A stretch of 12,845 nt of DNA from JADFUS01 sp036653215 (GCA_036653215.1 JAVVUK010000044.1:1-12845); one strand, 5' to 3'. Positions 1 through 7,550 are shown, counted from the first letter of the stretch. Made by a program: numbers and translations. The notes: generated by a model not told the origin, from the letters alone.

Positions 1-295
1 TGACATAGGCGAGATATTCCTATCTGAGGGTAAAGAGTTGACACAAGGAGCTATGGTGTCTGTAACGAAAGTACGCATAGTGCCCGACTTGAGCTATGCT
101 AAAGTGTATATCAGCGTATTTCCATTTGAAAAGGGAGACGAAATATTAACTCGCATGAGAAGCAACGATTGGCAAATCCGCTTTTGGTTAGGTAAGAGAG
201 TAAAGCAGCAACTTCGCATCGTGCCTGAGCTTGCCTTTCACCTTGACGACTCTTTGGAATATGTTGCCAACATAGACTCGCTACTAAAAAAATAG
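1..295 (+). CDS. rbfA: Ribosome-binding factor A, 5'-truncated by window edge
   Basis: RbfA is a small KH-fold factor that binds the immature 30S subunit and helps 16S rRNA 5'-end maturation. The reading frame is open to the left edge (first full codon at base 2), so 97 residues are visible and the true start lies outside the window; starting at the TTG at base 38 would cut into the domain. Recognisable family features are the strand-rich core VSVTKVRIVPD, the AKVYISVFPFEK stretch, the basic helix LGKRVKQQLRIVPEL and the C-terminal DDSLEYVANIDSLL. The end of the protein matches the usual short bacteroidal RbfA with no long C-terminal tail. A 29-base gap separates it from the permease gene, with no terminator between them, so it probably heads or belongs to the + strand operon. 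Identification is by family resemblance from memory. Confidence 0.9.
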   Translation, partial: DIGEIFLSEGKELTQGAMVSVTKVRIVPDLSYAKVYISVFPFEKGDEILTRMRSNDWQIRFWLGKRVKQQLRIVPELAFHLDDSLEYVANIDSLLKK

Positions 296-324
296 TTTAA
301 GCGGCTCTCATCTTCAAAAAATAG

Positions 325-1536
325 ATGACAAAAATTAGATTACTACAACACATTGCCAACCGCTACCTCTTTTCTAAAAAGTCTCATTCGGTTGTAAATA
401 TCATATCTGTTGTCAGTGCACTATCTCTTTCTGTGCCTGTTGCAGCTATGATAATTTTGTTGTCTGTACACAATGGTCTTAGTAATTTCATCGTTAATTT
501 AAACTCATCATTCGAGCCCGATTTAAAAATAACATCCAACGAAGGGCATCTTTTTGAAGTAGAAGATGATGACTTCTCTTCTTTATCGTCCATAAAAGGA
601 GTAAGTGCCATATCTAAAGTCCTTGAACACGATGTGATGTTGGAATATAAAGGCAATTATACTTTCCTTAAAGCACGTGGTGTAGACTCGCTTTTTGGGA
701 ATGTGATACCCATCTCAAGCCTTGTCGTCAGAGGCAAATGGCACACACAACAAGGTGCTCTTTTAGGACTAACAACAGTCTATGAGTTAACGCATGGGGG
801 ATCCATAGAAAACTCTATTATCCTTCACTCTCCACAATCGTCACAGGAGATCTCATTTCTGCCCATACCTCTTTATCGAAGTAGTGAGGTTGAGATTTCA
901 GGTATCTATTCGTTAGATACTCAAACCGAACTCAAGTATATTATAATACCTATCTCCACTGCCGAAGATCTATTTGACAAAGAAGGGTCTATAACATCTA
1001 TATTTATAGACACCGACTCCACAGCAAATTTTAAAGATGTACGGTCGGATATAGAAGAATGGACTAAAAAAAGCGGTAACAACCTATCTGTCATCACACA
1101 AGACCAAGAACAACTTGCTCAATATAACATCTTAAAACAAGAGAAATTTGCTATATACATCATCTTATCGCTTGTTCTTCTTGTAGCTTCTTTTACTCTT
1201 ATTGGGGCTGTTGTGATGTTGATGATAGAAAAAGAAGAAGAGACAAAGCTTCTTTCTACTTTAGGACTGAAAAACATAGATATAAGGCGTATTTTCATAA
1301 TTCAAGGGCTTACATTAGCAAGTTATGGAATAGCATTTGGCACTATTATAGGAGTTTCAATATCGTTACTTCAACAGACATTTGGATTTGTAAAAATAGG
1401 AGGTTCTTCGCCCTTATTAGACAGCTACCCTATCTGTCTATCAGCCACAGACACCATAATATCGGTAGTTACGGTGTTTGTTTTATCGTTATTTATAGTT
1501 ATATTTACCGTTAAAAGCAATAAGAATAATGGCTAA
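325..1536 (+). CDS. FtsX-fold ABC transporter permease, LolC/LolE-like
   Basis: This 403-residue inner-membrane protein has the layout of the lipoprotein-releasing (LolC/LolE) permeases. There is one N-terminal transmembrane helix (about 23-48), a large periplasmic MacB-PCD-type domain (about 50-270), then three helices (about 274-300, 322-349 and 376-396). Between the second and third helices lies the charged cytosolic coupling segment with EEETKLLSTLGL, typical of the family. In E. coli, LolCDE extracts lipoproteins from the inner membrane for transfer to LolA. Length fits the family (about 400-415). No LolD-type ATPase is encoded nearby, so the energising subunit must be elsewhere. The last 8 bases overlap the next gene, a lipoprotein, which suggests translational coupling. 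The substrate is inferred; other FtsX-like permeases share this fold. Confidence 0.85.
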   Translation: MTKIRLLQHIANRYLFSKKSHSVVNIISVVSALSLSVPVAAMIILLSVHNGLSNFIVNLNSSFEPDLKITSNEGHLFEVEDDDFSSLSSIKGVSAISKVLEHDVMLEYKGNYTFLKARGVDSLFGNVIPISSLVVRGKWHTQQGALLGLTTVYELTHGGSIENSIILHSPQSSQEISFLPIPLYRSSEVEISGIYSLDTQTELKYIIIPISTAEDLFDKEGSITSIFIDTDSTANFKDVRSDIEEWTKKSGNNLSVITQDQEQLAQYNILKQEKFAIYIILSLVLLVASFTLIGAVVMLMIEKEEETKLLSTLGLKNIDIRRIFIIQGLTLASYGIAFGTIIGVSISLLQQTFGFVKIGGSSPLLDSYPICLSATDTIISVVTVFVLSLFIVIFTVKSNKNNG

Positions 1537-2473
1537 AAATTGGATTTTCATATTTATATTAATGGCGTTAATCTCTTGTGGCGACAAGCCCAAAGAAATT
1601 CCAGAAGAGGAGTTTAGAGATATAATTGCCGAATTGGTTCTCACAGATAGCTATGTCAATAATGTCATGCGACCAAACAGTAGACAACGTGACACGATAG
1701 ACTATTTTAATCCCATACTCGAAAAATATGGATATACCTTTGAGGATGTCGATTATACGATAGATAAATATGTACGTCGTAAGACCGATGTCATTTGGAA
1801 CACTCTTGACCAAGCTGCCTCACGAGTAGATGTGATAAGAGAGATTTATGAGAGCGACAGCAAGATGCGTCAAAAGTGGAATGCTTTTGTCGAGGAACGT
1901 AGCATAGACACTATCTACTTTAACAAAGACACTATGCGCATAAAAACATCTGCCGACATAAATAAATTGACAAGAAGGTTACCTATATACAAACGTGGGA
2001 AATATACCGTTAGCTTCTCCTATAAGATGATGAGTGGCGAACAAAACGACAGCCACTACCTTGTATATTATCTTAGCGACACCATAAACAAATATAAAAC
2101 GCCTACTCGCAATTCATATTGGATCGCCTCTTCAACTGAAAGTGAAGATAAACGAGACATGAATAGGGTGATTAGCGTAACCAACTTAATGAAATATAAC
2201 TTAATCAAAATATACCCTTTTGATTATAACAACCATTCTGGGTCACGAGAAGGAGCCAAAGCTATGGATACTAAAATCTGGAATTTCCTTATCGCCTTTA
2301 CTCCAGACCCACGAGATGCCTCGAACGACGTTCTCTTTGAAGACCATCCTTATCCTTTTATAGTCGACATAAAAAGGCTTTACCAAGAGAAAGAAGATCG
2401 GACATTCTTAACTCCTTACTCACTTAAAACTTTAGGTATAAAGATTGATAGTGTTGCAATAGATAGCTTATGA
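1529..2473 (+). CDS. DUF4296 lipoprotein
   Basis: This is a predicted 314-residue lipoprotein. The N-terminus is a short lipoprotein signal peptide: Lys3, a hydrophobic run (about 5-15) and a lipobox LISC with the acylated cysteine at position 17. The mature N-terminal part (about 23-110; IPEEEFRDIIAELVLTDSY, then a Y-rich stretch ending KYVRRKTDVIW) is the DUF4296 pattern, a Bacteroidota-specific domain of unknown function. The remaining 200 or so residues are rich in tyrosine and charged residues, look beta-rich, and are not a domain I recognise. The start overlaps the permease gene by 8 nt and the stop overlaps the next start as ATGA, so its expression is tied to both neighbours. Being next to a lipoprotein-releasing-type permease fits envelope export, but that link is inference. 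Surface or periplasmic facing cannot be told. Confidence 0.8.
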   Translation: MAKNWIFIFILMALISCGDKPKEIPEEEFRDIIAELVLTDSYVNNVMRPNSRQRDTIDYFNPILEKYGYTFEDVDYTIDKYVRRKTDVIWNTLDQAASRVDVIREIYESDSKMRQKWNAFVEERSIDTIYFNKDTMRIKTSADINKLTRRLPIYKRGKYTVSFSYKMMSGEQNDSHYLVYYLSDTINKYKTPTRNSYWIASSTESEDKRDMNRVISVTNLMKYNLIKIYPFDYNNHSGSREGAKAMDTKIWNFLIAFTPDPRDASNDVLFEDHPYPFIVDIKRLYQEKEDRTFLTPYSLKTLGIKIDSVAIDSL

Positions 2474-2829
2474 GAAAAATAGGAGCTCCACTTGCCTTTG
2501 TCGAAGGTGTAATTGTGAAAAATTGTGTCATCTCGATAGATGAATTGTCAAAAAGAATATGTAATATTGCAATAGATGTCCAGAGCATGGATACCATAGC
2601 ATCGTTAGAATATTTTAACGGACTTTTTATACCGATAGTGATTGGATGGAAAGCTCCTATGAATGCCGAGAAACGTTCCGAGATTATCGGCAAGATGACC
2701 ATAGGTGAGCTTCATAAATTCTGTCCTAACGATATAAAGATAGGCTATGACAACGACATATTGCTAATAGAAAAGCTAAATATAAAAGAACAAAAATTTA
2801 CCTCAACAACAACTATAAAAAAAATATAA
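2470..2829 (+). CDS. Uncharacterised 119-aa protein
   Basis: I do not recognise this family. It is held to be a real gene because it fills the space between two certain genes exactly: its ATG overlaps the lipoprotein stop (ATGA, 2470-2473) and its TAA overlaps the radical SAM start (TAATG, 2827-2831). The opposite strand offers only shadow frames. The protein has no signal peptide and no clear membrane helix; the hydrophobic FNGLFIPIVIGW stretch (about 49-60) looks like buried beta-strand. The N-terminal half appears mixed alpha/beta (DELSKRICNIAIDV), followed by a charged helix (about 63-75, EKRSEIIGKM) and a lysine-rich tail with a threonine run that may be disordered. It has two cysteines in the first 31 residues and one at about 85. 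A role with its cytosolic neighbours (radical SAM enzyme, RF2) is possible but unproven. Confidence 0.75.
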   Translation: MRKIGAPLAFVEGVIVKNCVISIDELSKRICNIAIDVQSMDTIASLEYFNGLFIPIVIGWKAPMNAEKRSEIIGKMTIGELHKFCPNDIKIGYDNDILLIEKLNIKEQKFTSTTTIKKI

Positions 2830-3608
2830 TGGCTACTTCTCTTTTTAATAAAATAATATTTGGACCTATAATAAGCAGACGACTTGGCGTATCGCTTGGC
2901 GTAAACTTGTTGCCCACAGATAGTAAACTTTGTAATTTCAATTGTGTATATTGCGAATGTGGATGGACAAAAAAAGACGATAGTAAAGGCAAGCAACACT
3001 TTAACGACAAAAAAGATGTTTTGTCATTACTTGAGCAGGTATTATCTCAAAGAGTTGAAAAAGGAGAAACTCTTGATGTTATAACCTTTGCAGGGAATGG
3101 AGAACCTACCATGCACCCCGATTTTGCGGAGATAATTGACGAGACAATAGCCCTTCGTAACAGATATTTTCCAAAAGTGAAAATTGCAGTACTCAGCAAC
3201 GCCACTATGCTTGGTCGTGAGAGTGTGCGTGAAGCTTTAGCAAAAGTAGATAGAGCAATCTTAAAAATAGACTCTGCCTTTGATGATACCATAAAAGCTA
3301 TCAACAACCCTCTTGGCAACTACTCTCTTGATGCTGTAATTAAAAATATGTCTCTTTTTAAAGGAGAGATAATTATACAAACCATGTTTCTTAGAGGCGT
3401 AAATAATGGAGTGGCAATAGATAACACCACCGAAAAAGAAGTCTCTGCATGGCTTGATGTTTTAAAACAGGTAAAACCATCGCAAGTAATGGTCTACTCT
3501 TTAGACAGAGACACCCCACTTGAAACATTAACAAAAGTGCCAAAAGAAGAATTAAAAAAGATCGCCTCACAAGTTGTAGCGGCAGGATTTGAATGTAGCG
3601 TAGCATAA
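2829..3608 (+). CDS. Radical SAM enzyme, COG0731/TYW1-like
   Basis: This 259-residue cytosolic enzyme carries the radical SAM signature Cys35-x3-Cys39-x2-Cys42 (CNFNCVYC), which binds the [4Fe-4S] cluster that cleaves S-adenosylmethionine. A fourth cysteine, Cys44, follows at once. The GNGEP motif (89-93) is the SAM-binding strand. The opening FGPIISRRLGVSLGVNLLP is characteristic of the COG0731 group, often annotated as wyosine-base-like Fe-S oxidoreductases. The protein lacks the flavodoxin domain of eukaryotic TYW1, and bacteria are not expected to make wyosine, so the true substrate is unknown. The start codon shares one base with the previous stop (TAATG), and prfB begins two bases after its stop. 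The position just before a release factor gene hints at a translation- or RNA-related job, but this is only context. Confidence 0.85.
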   Translation: MATSLFNKIIFGPIISRRLGVSLGVNLLPTDSKLCNFNCVYCECGWTKKDDSKGKQHFNDKKDVLSLLEQVLSQRVEKGETLDVITFAGNGEPTMHPDFAEIIDETIALRNRYFPKVKIAVLSNATMLGRESVREALAKVDRAILKIDSAFDDTIKAINNPLGNYSLDAVIKNMSLFKGEIIIQTMFLRGVNNGVAIDNTTEKEVSAWLDVLKQVKPSQVMVYSLDRDTPLETLTKVPKEELKKIASQVVAAGFECSVA

Positions 3609-3610
3609 TT

Positions 3611-4679
3611 ATGGATATTTTAGGATATAAAGAGCGTCTCGGTGCGTTAAGGAGGTTTCTTTGACCTCGACAAAAGAGAACAAACGATAGAGACATTAGA
3701 AAAAGAGAGCCATGCCGATAATTTTTGGGACGATAGCGTGAAAGCGCAATCGACACTCAAAAAGATAGCTTTAGAAAAAGGATGGGTCGATAATTTTAAT
3801 GTTGTAAAGTCTAACTTTGAAGAGTTAGAGATATTAAACGATTTTTTCGCACTCGGAGAATCTACTGAAGAGGAGGTGCTCACTGCCGAAGCCTCATTTA
3901 TAACATCTATTGAGGCACTTGAGTTTCGGAAGATGCTCTCTGGTGAGGAAGATAAATTAGGAGCTATATTAGAAATAAACTCTGGAGCAGGCGGCACAGA
4001 AGCCCTTGATTGGGCTAATATGCTATTACGCCTATATACAAGATGGTCTGAAGATAAAGGATATCACGTTAAGATACAAGATATACAAGAAGATGGAATA
4101 GGGGTAAAGAGCGTGATGATTGAGATTATAGGCGACTATGCCTATGGTTATCTCAAAGGAGAAAGCGGAGTACATAGACTCATCCGCATATCGCCGTTTG
4201 ACTCTAACGCCAAACGTCATACTACCTTTGCTTCCGTATCGGTAACACCTGCCGTTGATGATGATATTGTTATCGAAGTAAACCAAGCTGACATCACATG
4301 GGACACATATAGGTCTGGTGGCGCAGGAGGACAAAACGTAAATAAAGTAGAGACTGCCGTACGTCTCCACCACATTCCAAGTGGCATTGTAGTAGAAAAT
4401 AGCGAGACACGCTCACAGCTTGACAATAAAGAAAACGCAATGCGTATTCTAAAGAGTAAGCTCTATCAAGCAGAACTTGAAAAGAAAATGTCTGTACAAC
4501 GAGAGCTTGAAGGCAAGAAAATGAAAATAGAATGGGGAAGTCAAATAAGAAGCTACACCCTTGACACCCGCATCATAAAAGACCACCGCACAAACGTCTC
4601 TACATCGAACATTCAAGGTGTTTTAGATGGAGATATAGATATATTCATAAAGAGTTACTTGTTGATGTTAGAAGAATAA
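3611..4679 (+). CDS. prfB: Peptide chain release factor 2, expressed through a +1 programmed frameshift
   Basis: RF2 recognises UGA and UAA stop codons and triggers peptide release. The gene starts at ATG 3611, two bases after the radical SAM stop, and runs 17 codons to an in-frame TGA at 3662-3664. Skipping one base there continues in frame (GAC at 3663) to TAA at 4677-4679, giving about 355 residues; E. coli RF2 has 365. The joined N-terminus reads GALRRFLDLDKREQTIE, which matches the RF2 pattern around RGYLDYD. Key motifs in the joined numbering are the stop-codon-reading SPF at about 194-196 and the catalytic GGQ at about 239-241 (SGGAGGQNVNKVE). The frame after the shift could seem to start at GTG 3738, but that would lose 42 residues including conserved ones. 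Low RF2 should slow termination at the TGA and favour the shift, giving autoregulation. Confidence 0.96.
3650..3665 (+). promoter_or_regulatory. prfB: prfB programmed +1 frameshift site
   Basis: AGGAGG (3650-3655), a 3-base spacer (TTT), the slippery CTT codon (3659-3661), the in-frame TGA stop (3662-3664) and a following C reproduce the classical prfB recoding signal, AGGGGG-TAT-CTT-TGA-C in E. coli. The spacer is the same length. The AGGAGG has perfect potential to pair with the anti-Shine-Dalgarno tail of 16S rRNA and push tRNA-Leu from CUU to UUU. This is the decisive evidence for the upstream start of prfB. Confidence 0.95.
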
Positions 4680-4686
4680 AAAGAAG

Positions 4687-6150
4687 ATGATCGATTGGAT
4701 TAGCATAGAAATGGTATTATATGTCATATTATCTGTGACATACGCATTTTTTATTGCTTTTGTGCTAATAGGGATCATAATCACCAAAGGAGACCCTGTA
4801 AAGTCACTAACGTGGATCATCGTGATACTCATATTCCCTATCATTGGTATTTTATGTTATCTCACCTTTGGGCGTAACTTACGCAAAAAGAAAATCCTCA
4901 AAAAAGGCTCGTTACGGATAGATAAGTATTTTGCTAAAATTGTCGTTAAACAGAAGTTCGACATTACAGTTCCAAGCACCAAAGAGACACGTTCCATCTT
5001 GGAAAACAAGAAGATGGTAAACTTGCTCTTTAACAACAACATAGCACCTCTGACCCACGACAACTCTGCCATTGTTTTAAACAATGGAGAAGAGACTTTT
5101 GCAAAGATAAAAGAGCAGTTGCTCTTAGCAAAAGTATTTATACATCTCGAATATTATATCATTGAAGATGATATAATAGGCAACGAAATTGCCGATATAC
5201 TAATAAAAAAAGCGAATGAGGGTGTTGAGGTACGTATCATTTTTGATGCTGTCGGCAGTTGGAGTCTTACAAAACATTTTATTCGCCGTCTCACAGAAGC
5301 GGGAATAGAGGTAAAACCCTTTTTGCCTGTTGTCTTCCCTCTTCTAACAAGCCACATAAACTACCGCAACCACCGTAAAATCATCATCATAGACGGAGAT
5401 GTCAGTTTCACAGGAGGCATCAACATAGCAGACAGGTATGTCGTTGGGACGAAGAAATTGGGCTCTTGGCGTGACACACACCTCATGCTTGAAGGCAGTT
5501 CTACCCTTGCCCTACATGCTGTTTTTGCCAACGACTGGTTTTTCGTTAGCGGACAGATGCTTGATAACCCTAAATATACGCCAAGCTCTGTCTCTACACA
5601 ACATTGTGCTGTTCAGATTGCCTCGTCGGGTCCAGATACAGAATGGGCTTCTATAATGAACGCCTTTTTCTCGGCTATCACAAAGGCTAAACATCATTTA
5701 TATATCTCAACACCATATTTTGTTCCGGGAAGTCCCATATTAACAGCAGTTAAGATCGCTGCTATGAGCGGCGTTGATGTACGAATAATGCTCCCTAAAA
5801 AGTCAGATAGTAAGATGACCTATTATGCCACTCGCTCATATATAACAGAGCTTCTTGAGTCGGGAGTAAAAGTATACTTCTATAAACCGGGATTTAACCA
5901 TTCGAAGATCATGATGACCGATTCTTCTTTTGCAACCATAGGCACAGCGAATATGGATGTAAGGAGTTTTGAACAAAATTACGAGGTGGCCGCTATGATA
6001 TATAACAATGAGGTGGCAACAGATATGGAATGTCGTTTTCTTCAAGACCTCAAAGAGGCAGATCGTATATATATAAACGAATGGAACAAAAGGTCTAAAT
6101 TAGAAAGTTGGTATGAGGGTATAACACGCCTCTTCTCTCCCCTACTGTAA
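4687..6150 (+). CDS. cls: Cardiolipin synthase (phospholipase D superfamily)
   Basis: This 487-residue membrane enzyme condenses two phosphatidylglycerol molecules to cardiolipin plus glycerol. The N-terminus has two transmembrane helices (about 10-32 and 41-60) with the PLDc_N pattern GDPVKSLTWIIVILIFPIIG, followed by a basic stretch (RNLRKKKILKK). Two phospholipase D HKD motifs form the active site: His229-Lys231-Asp236 (HRKIIIID, followed by FTGGIN) and His405-Lys407-Asp412 (HSKIMMTD, followed by IGTANMD). Both are intact, and the length matches bacterial Cls (about 480-490). The ATG lies 7 bases after the prfB stop in an A-rich context (AAAAAGAAG), so it is most likely co-transcribed. Other PLD-family transferases are possible, but the N-terminal helices and the spacing of the motifs favour Cls strongly. 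Confidence 0.94.
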   Translation: MIDWISIEMVLYVILSVTYAFFIAFVLIGIIITKGDPVKSLTWIIVILIFPIIGILCYLTFGRNLRKKKILKKGSLRIDKYFAKIVVKQKFDITVPSTKETRSILENKKMVNLLFNNNIAPLTHDNSAIVLNNGEETFAKIKEQLLLAKVFIHLEYYIIEDDIIGNEIADILIKKANEGVEVRIIFDAVGSWSLTKHFIRRLTEAGIEVKPFLPVVFPLLTSHINYRNHRKIIIIDGDVSFTGGINIADRYVVGTKKLGSWRDTHLMLEGSSTLALHAVFANDWFFVSGQMLDNPKYTPSSVSTQHCAVQIASSGPDTEWASIMNAFFSAITKAKHHLYISTPYFVPGSPILTAVKIAAMSGVDVRIMLPKKSDSKMTYYATRSYITELLESGVKVYFYKPGFNHSKIMMTDSSFATIGTANMDVRSFEQNYEVAAMIYNNEVATDMECRFLQDLKEADRIYINEWNKRSKLESWYEGITRLFSPLL

Positions 6151-6176
6151 ATTTTCATCTAACGTTTCTTAGCATC

Positions 6177-6207
6177 TTACGAGATAGCAGTAATAGCTTT
6201 GTCGTAA
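6177..6207 (+). other. Imperfect hairpin between cls and the holin-like gene
   Basis: TTACGA (6177-6182) can pair with TCGTAA (6202-6207), and an inner AGC can pair with GCT. No U-tract follows (AAAAACT and then the ATG), so it does not look like an intrinsic terminator. It sits directly upstream of the start codon at 6214 and could influence its translation or mRNA stability. The pairing is weak and may be chance. Confidence 0.3.
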
Positions 6208-6213
6208 AAAACT

Positions 6214-6636
6214 ATGGAAATTTTAAAAATACTCTCTTCACACGCCACCATAATCATCGTATTATGGACTTTAATGATCGGCGTTGTTATGATCGATTTA
6301 TGGACAGGGATCGATAAAGCACGTGCACGTGCCGAAAGAATTCACAGCAAAGGGCTTCGCATGACCATCGCCAAGATAGGCGAATATTGGAGGGTTCTCG
6401 TCATGTTTCTATTTATCGACATCATCGGTGTCATGCTTCCGTGGTATGTCATGCCTTATGCTTCAATGATATGTACCCTTGCCATAATCCTCATCGAGAT
6501 ACGCTCGGTAATTGAAAACCTAAAAGAGAAAAAAAGCTCTGCAAGCCACATAACAGAAGTCGTAAACGAGATTATATCTATCGATAACAGCGAAAAAGCC
6601 CTCTCTCTTCTAAAAAAACTCAAAGGTGAGCTATAA
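6214..6636 (+). CDS. Holin-family small membrane protein
   Basis: This is a 140-residue predicted inner-membrane protein with three hydrophobic helices (about 11-28, 60-78 and 80-97) and a charged C-terminal tail (about 103-140) that probably lies in the cytosol. The segment after helix 1, DLWTGIDKARARAERIHSKG, followed by a short helix, resembles the phage holin 4_1 / toxin-secretion holin family (Pfam Phage_holin_4_1), many members of which sit in bacterial chromosomes outside prophages. No endolysin, amidase or other phage gene is nearby, so lysis is not supported. It lies 63 bases after cls and ends just before the shared terminator, so it may be the last gene of the operon. Family assignment is from memory and moderate; the function is unknown. 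Confidence 0.7.
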   Translation: MEILKILSSHATIIIVLWTLMIGVVMIDLWTGIDKARARAERIHSKGLRMTIAKIGEYWRVLVMFLFIDIIGVMLPWYVMPYASMICTLAIILIEIRSVIENLKEKKSSASHITEVVNEIISIDNSEKALSLLKKLKGEL

Positions 6637-6644
6637 ATATAAAA

Positions 6645-6677
6645 GCAAATAACACTCACATATGCGGTGTTATTTGC
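6645..6677. terminator. Shared terminator hairpin between convergent genes
   Basis: A perfect 11-bp inverted repeat, GCAAATAACAC (6645-6655) and GTGTTATTTGC (6667-6677), with an 11-base loop, lies between the + strand holin-like gene and the - strand nagB. On the - strand it is followed by TTTTATATTTAT, a fair U-tract. On the + strand the tail (CTTATTAAC) is poorer. It most clearly ends nagB, and probably also limits read-through from the + strand operon. Confidence 0.8.
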
Positions 6678-6699
6678 CTTATTAACAATTTAGAGTATC

Positions 6700-7494
6700 T
6701 TAAAGAATAGAGTCTTTTTCTATGTCTTTAAAATATTTGTATGTGCTAACCTTTAACTCAGAAGTAGCATCCTCATCACAAACTATAATACCCTTCTTGT
6801 GCATCTGAAGAGCAGATATAGTCCACATATGATTTACACCTTCTTCTATGGCGTGTTGAAGAGCTATCGCTTTGTTATACCCATTAACGATTATAAGCAC
6901 CTCTTCGGCATCCATAACGGTACCTACACCAACAGTTAGAGCTGTATTAGGCACTTGGTTAAGGTCTCCATCAAAGAAACGAGCATTTGCAATTATCGTA
7001 TTTTGAGTAAGTGTCTTCATACGAGTACGTGAGAATAAAGAAGAAGCAGGCTCATTAAAAGCTATATGACCATCAGGTCCGATACCGCCCATAAATAAAT
7101 GTATACCGCCAGCAGCTTTTATTTTCTTCTCATAATTTTCACATTCAGCAGCCAAATCTTTCGCATTACCATCAAGGATATTGATGTTTTCCGGTTGTAT
7201 GTCTATATGATCAAATAAATTTGTCTTCATAAAACTATGGTAACTCTCAGGGTGAGATTCCGAGATGCCCACATATTCATCCATATTAAAGGTGACAACA
7301 TTTTTAAACGACACTTTACCCTCTTTGTACATCTTGACAATAGCCTTATATGTTCCAACTGGCGTTCCACCTGTAGGCAATCCAAGTACAAACTTCTTGT
7401 CTTTGGTAGGGTTAAATTTGTTTATTTTCTCAACAATGTAATTTGCAGTCCAATCTGAAATTTTTTGATAGTCCGGCTGAATAATTACTCTCAT
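6700..7494 (-). CDS. nagB: Glucosamine-6-phosphate deaminase
   Basis: This 264-residue cytosolic enzyme converts glucosamine-6-phosphate to fructose-6-phosphate and ammonia, the step that brings amino sugars into glycolysis. E. coli NagB has 266 residues and the numbering coincides. Asp72 (NMDEYVG), Asp141, His143 and Glu148 (GPDGHIAFNEP) match the catalytic set. Arg158, Lys160 and Thr161 in SRTRMKTL match the E. coli allosteric GlcNAc-6-phosphate site, so allosteric control is plausible. The phosphate loop LPTGGTPVGTYK is present near the N-terminus. The start is ATG 7494; no nagA or sugar transporter is in the window. It lies downstream of the mutB terminator, so it may have its own promoter in the 56 bases before it, though no clear TAnnTTTG element is visible there. 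Confidence 0.97.
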   Translation of the reverse strand: MRVIIQPDYQKISDWTANYIVEKINKFNPTKDKKFVLGLPTGGTPVGTYKAIVKMYKEGKVSFKNVVTFNMDEYVGISESHPESYHSFMKTNLFDHIDIQPENINILDGNAKDLAAECENYEKKIKAAGGIHLFMGGIGPDGHIAFNEPASSLFSRTRMKTLTQNTIIANARFFDGDLNQVPNTALTVGVGTVMDAEEVLIIVNGYNKAIALQHAIEEGVNHMWTISALQMHKKGIIVCDEDATSELKVSTYKYFKDIEKDSIL

Positions 7495-7550
7495 ACTTTT
7501 AGTTAATTAATTGTTAGTTTGCTTATGTGCCTTAAAAGGCTTGGTCTATA

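Noticed and set aside
38..295. A complete 85-aa gene starting at TTG 38
   Set aside because: The frame is open to the window edge and the residues before base 38 continue the RbfA domain, so this is the 3' part of a longer rbfA.
6194..6201. TAGCTTTG matching the -7 promoter consensus before the holin-like gene
   Set aside because: It would start transcription only a few bases before the ATG, has no TTG -33 element and lies inside a possible hairpin; probably chance.
6214..6636. Prophage remnant around the holin-like gene
   Set aside because: No integrase, structural or lysis gene, no att-like repeats, and composition like the neighbours; the XerC end at the right edge is a housekeeping type next to hpf.
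7529..7540. Short near-palindrome GCCTTAAAAGGC upstream of nagB as an operator
   Set aside because: Only 5 bp of pairing around AA, no second copy in the window, and no neighbouring regulator gene; not enough to call an operator.
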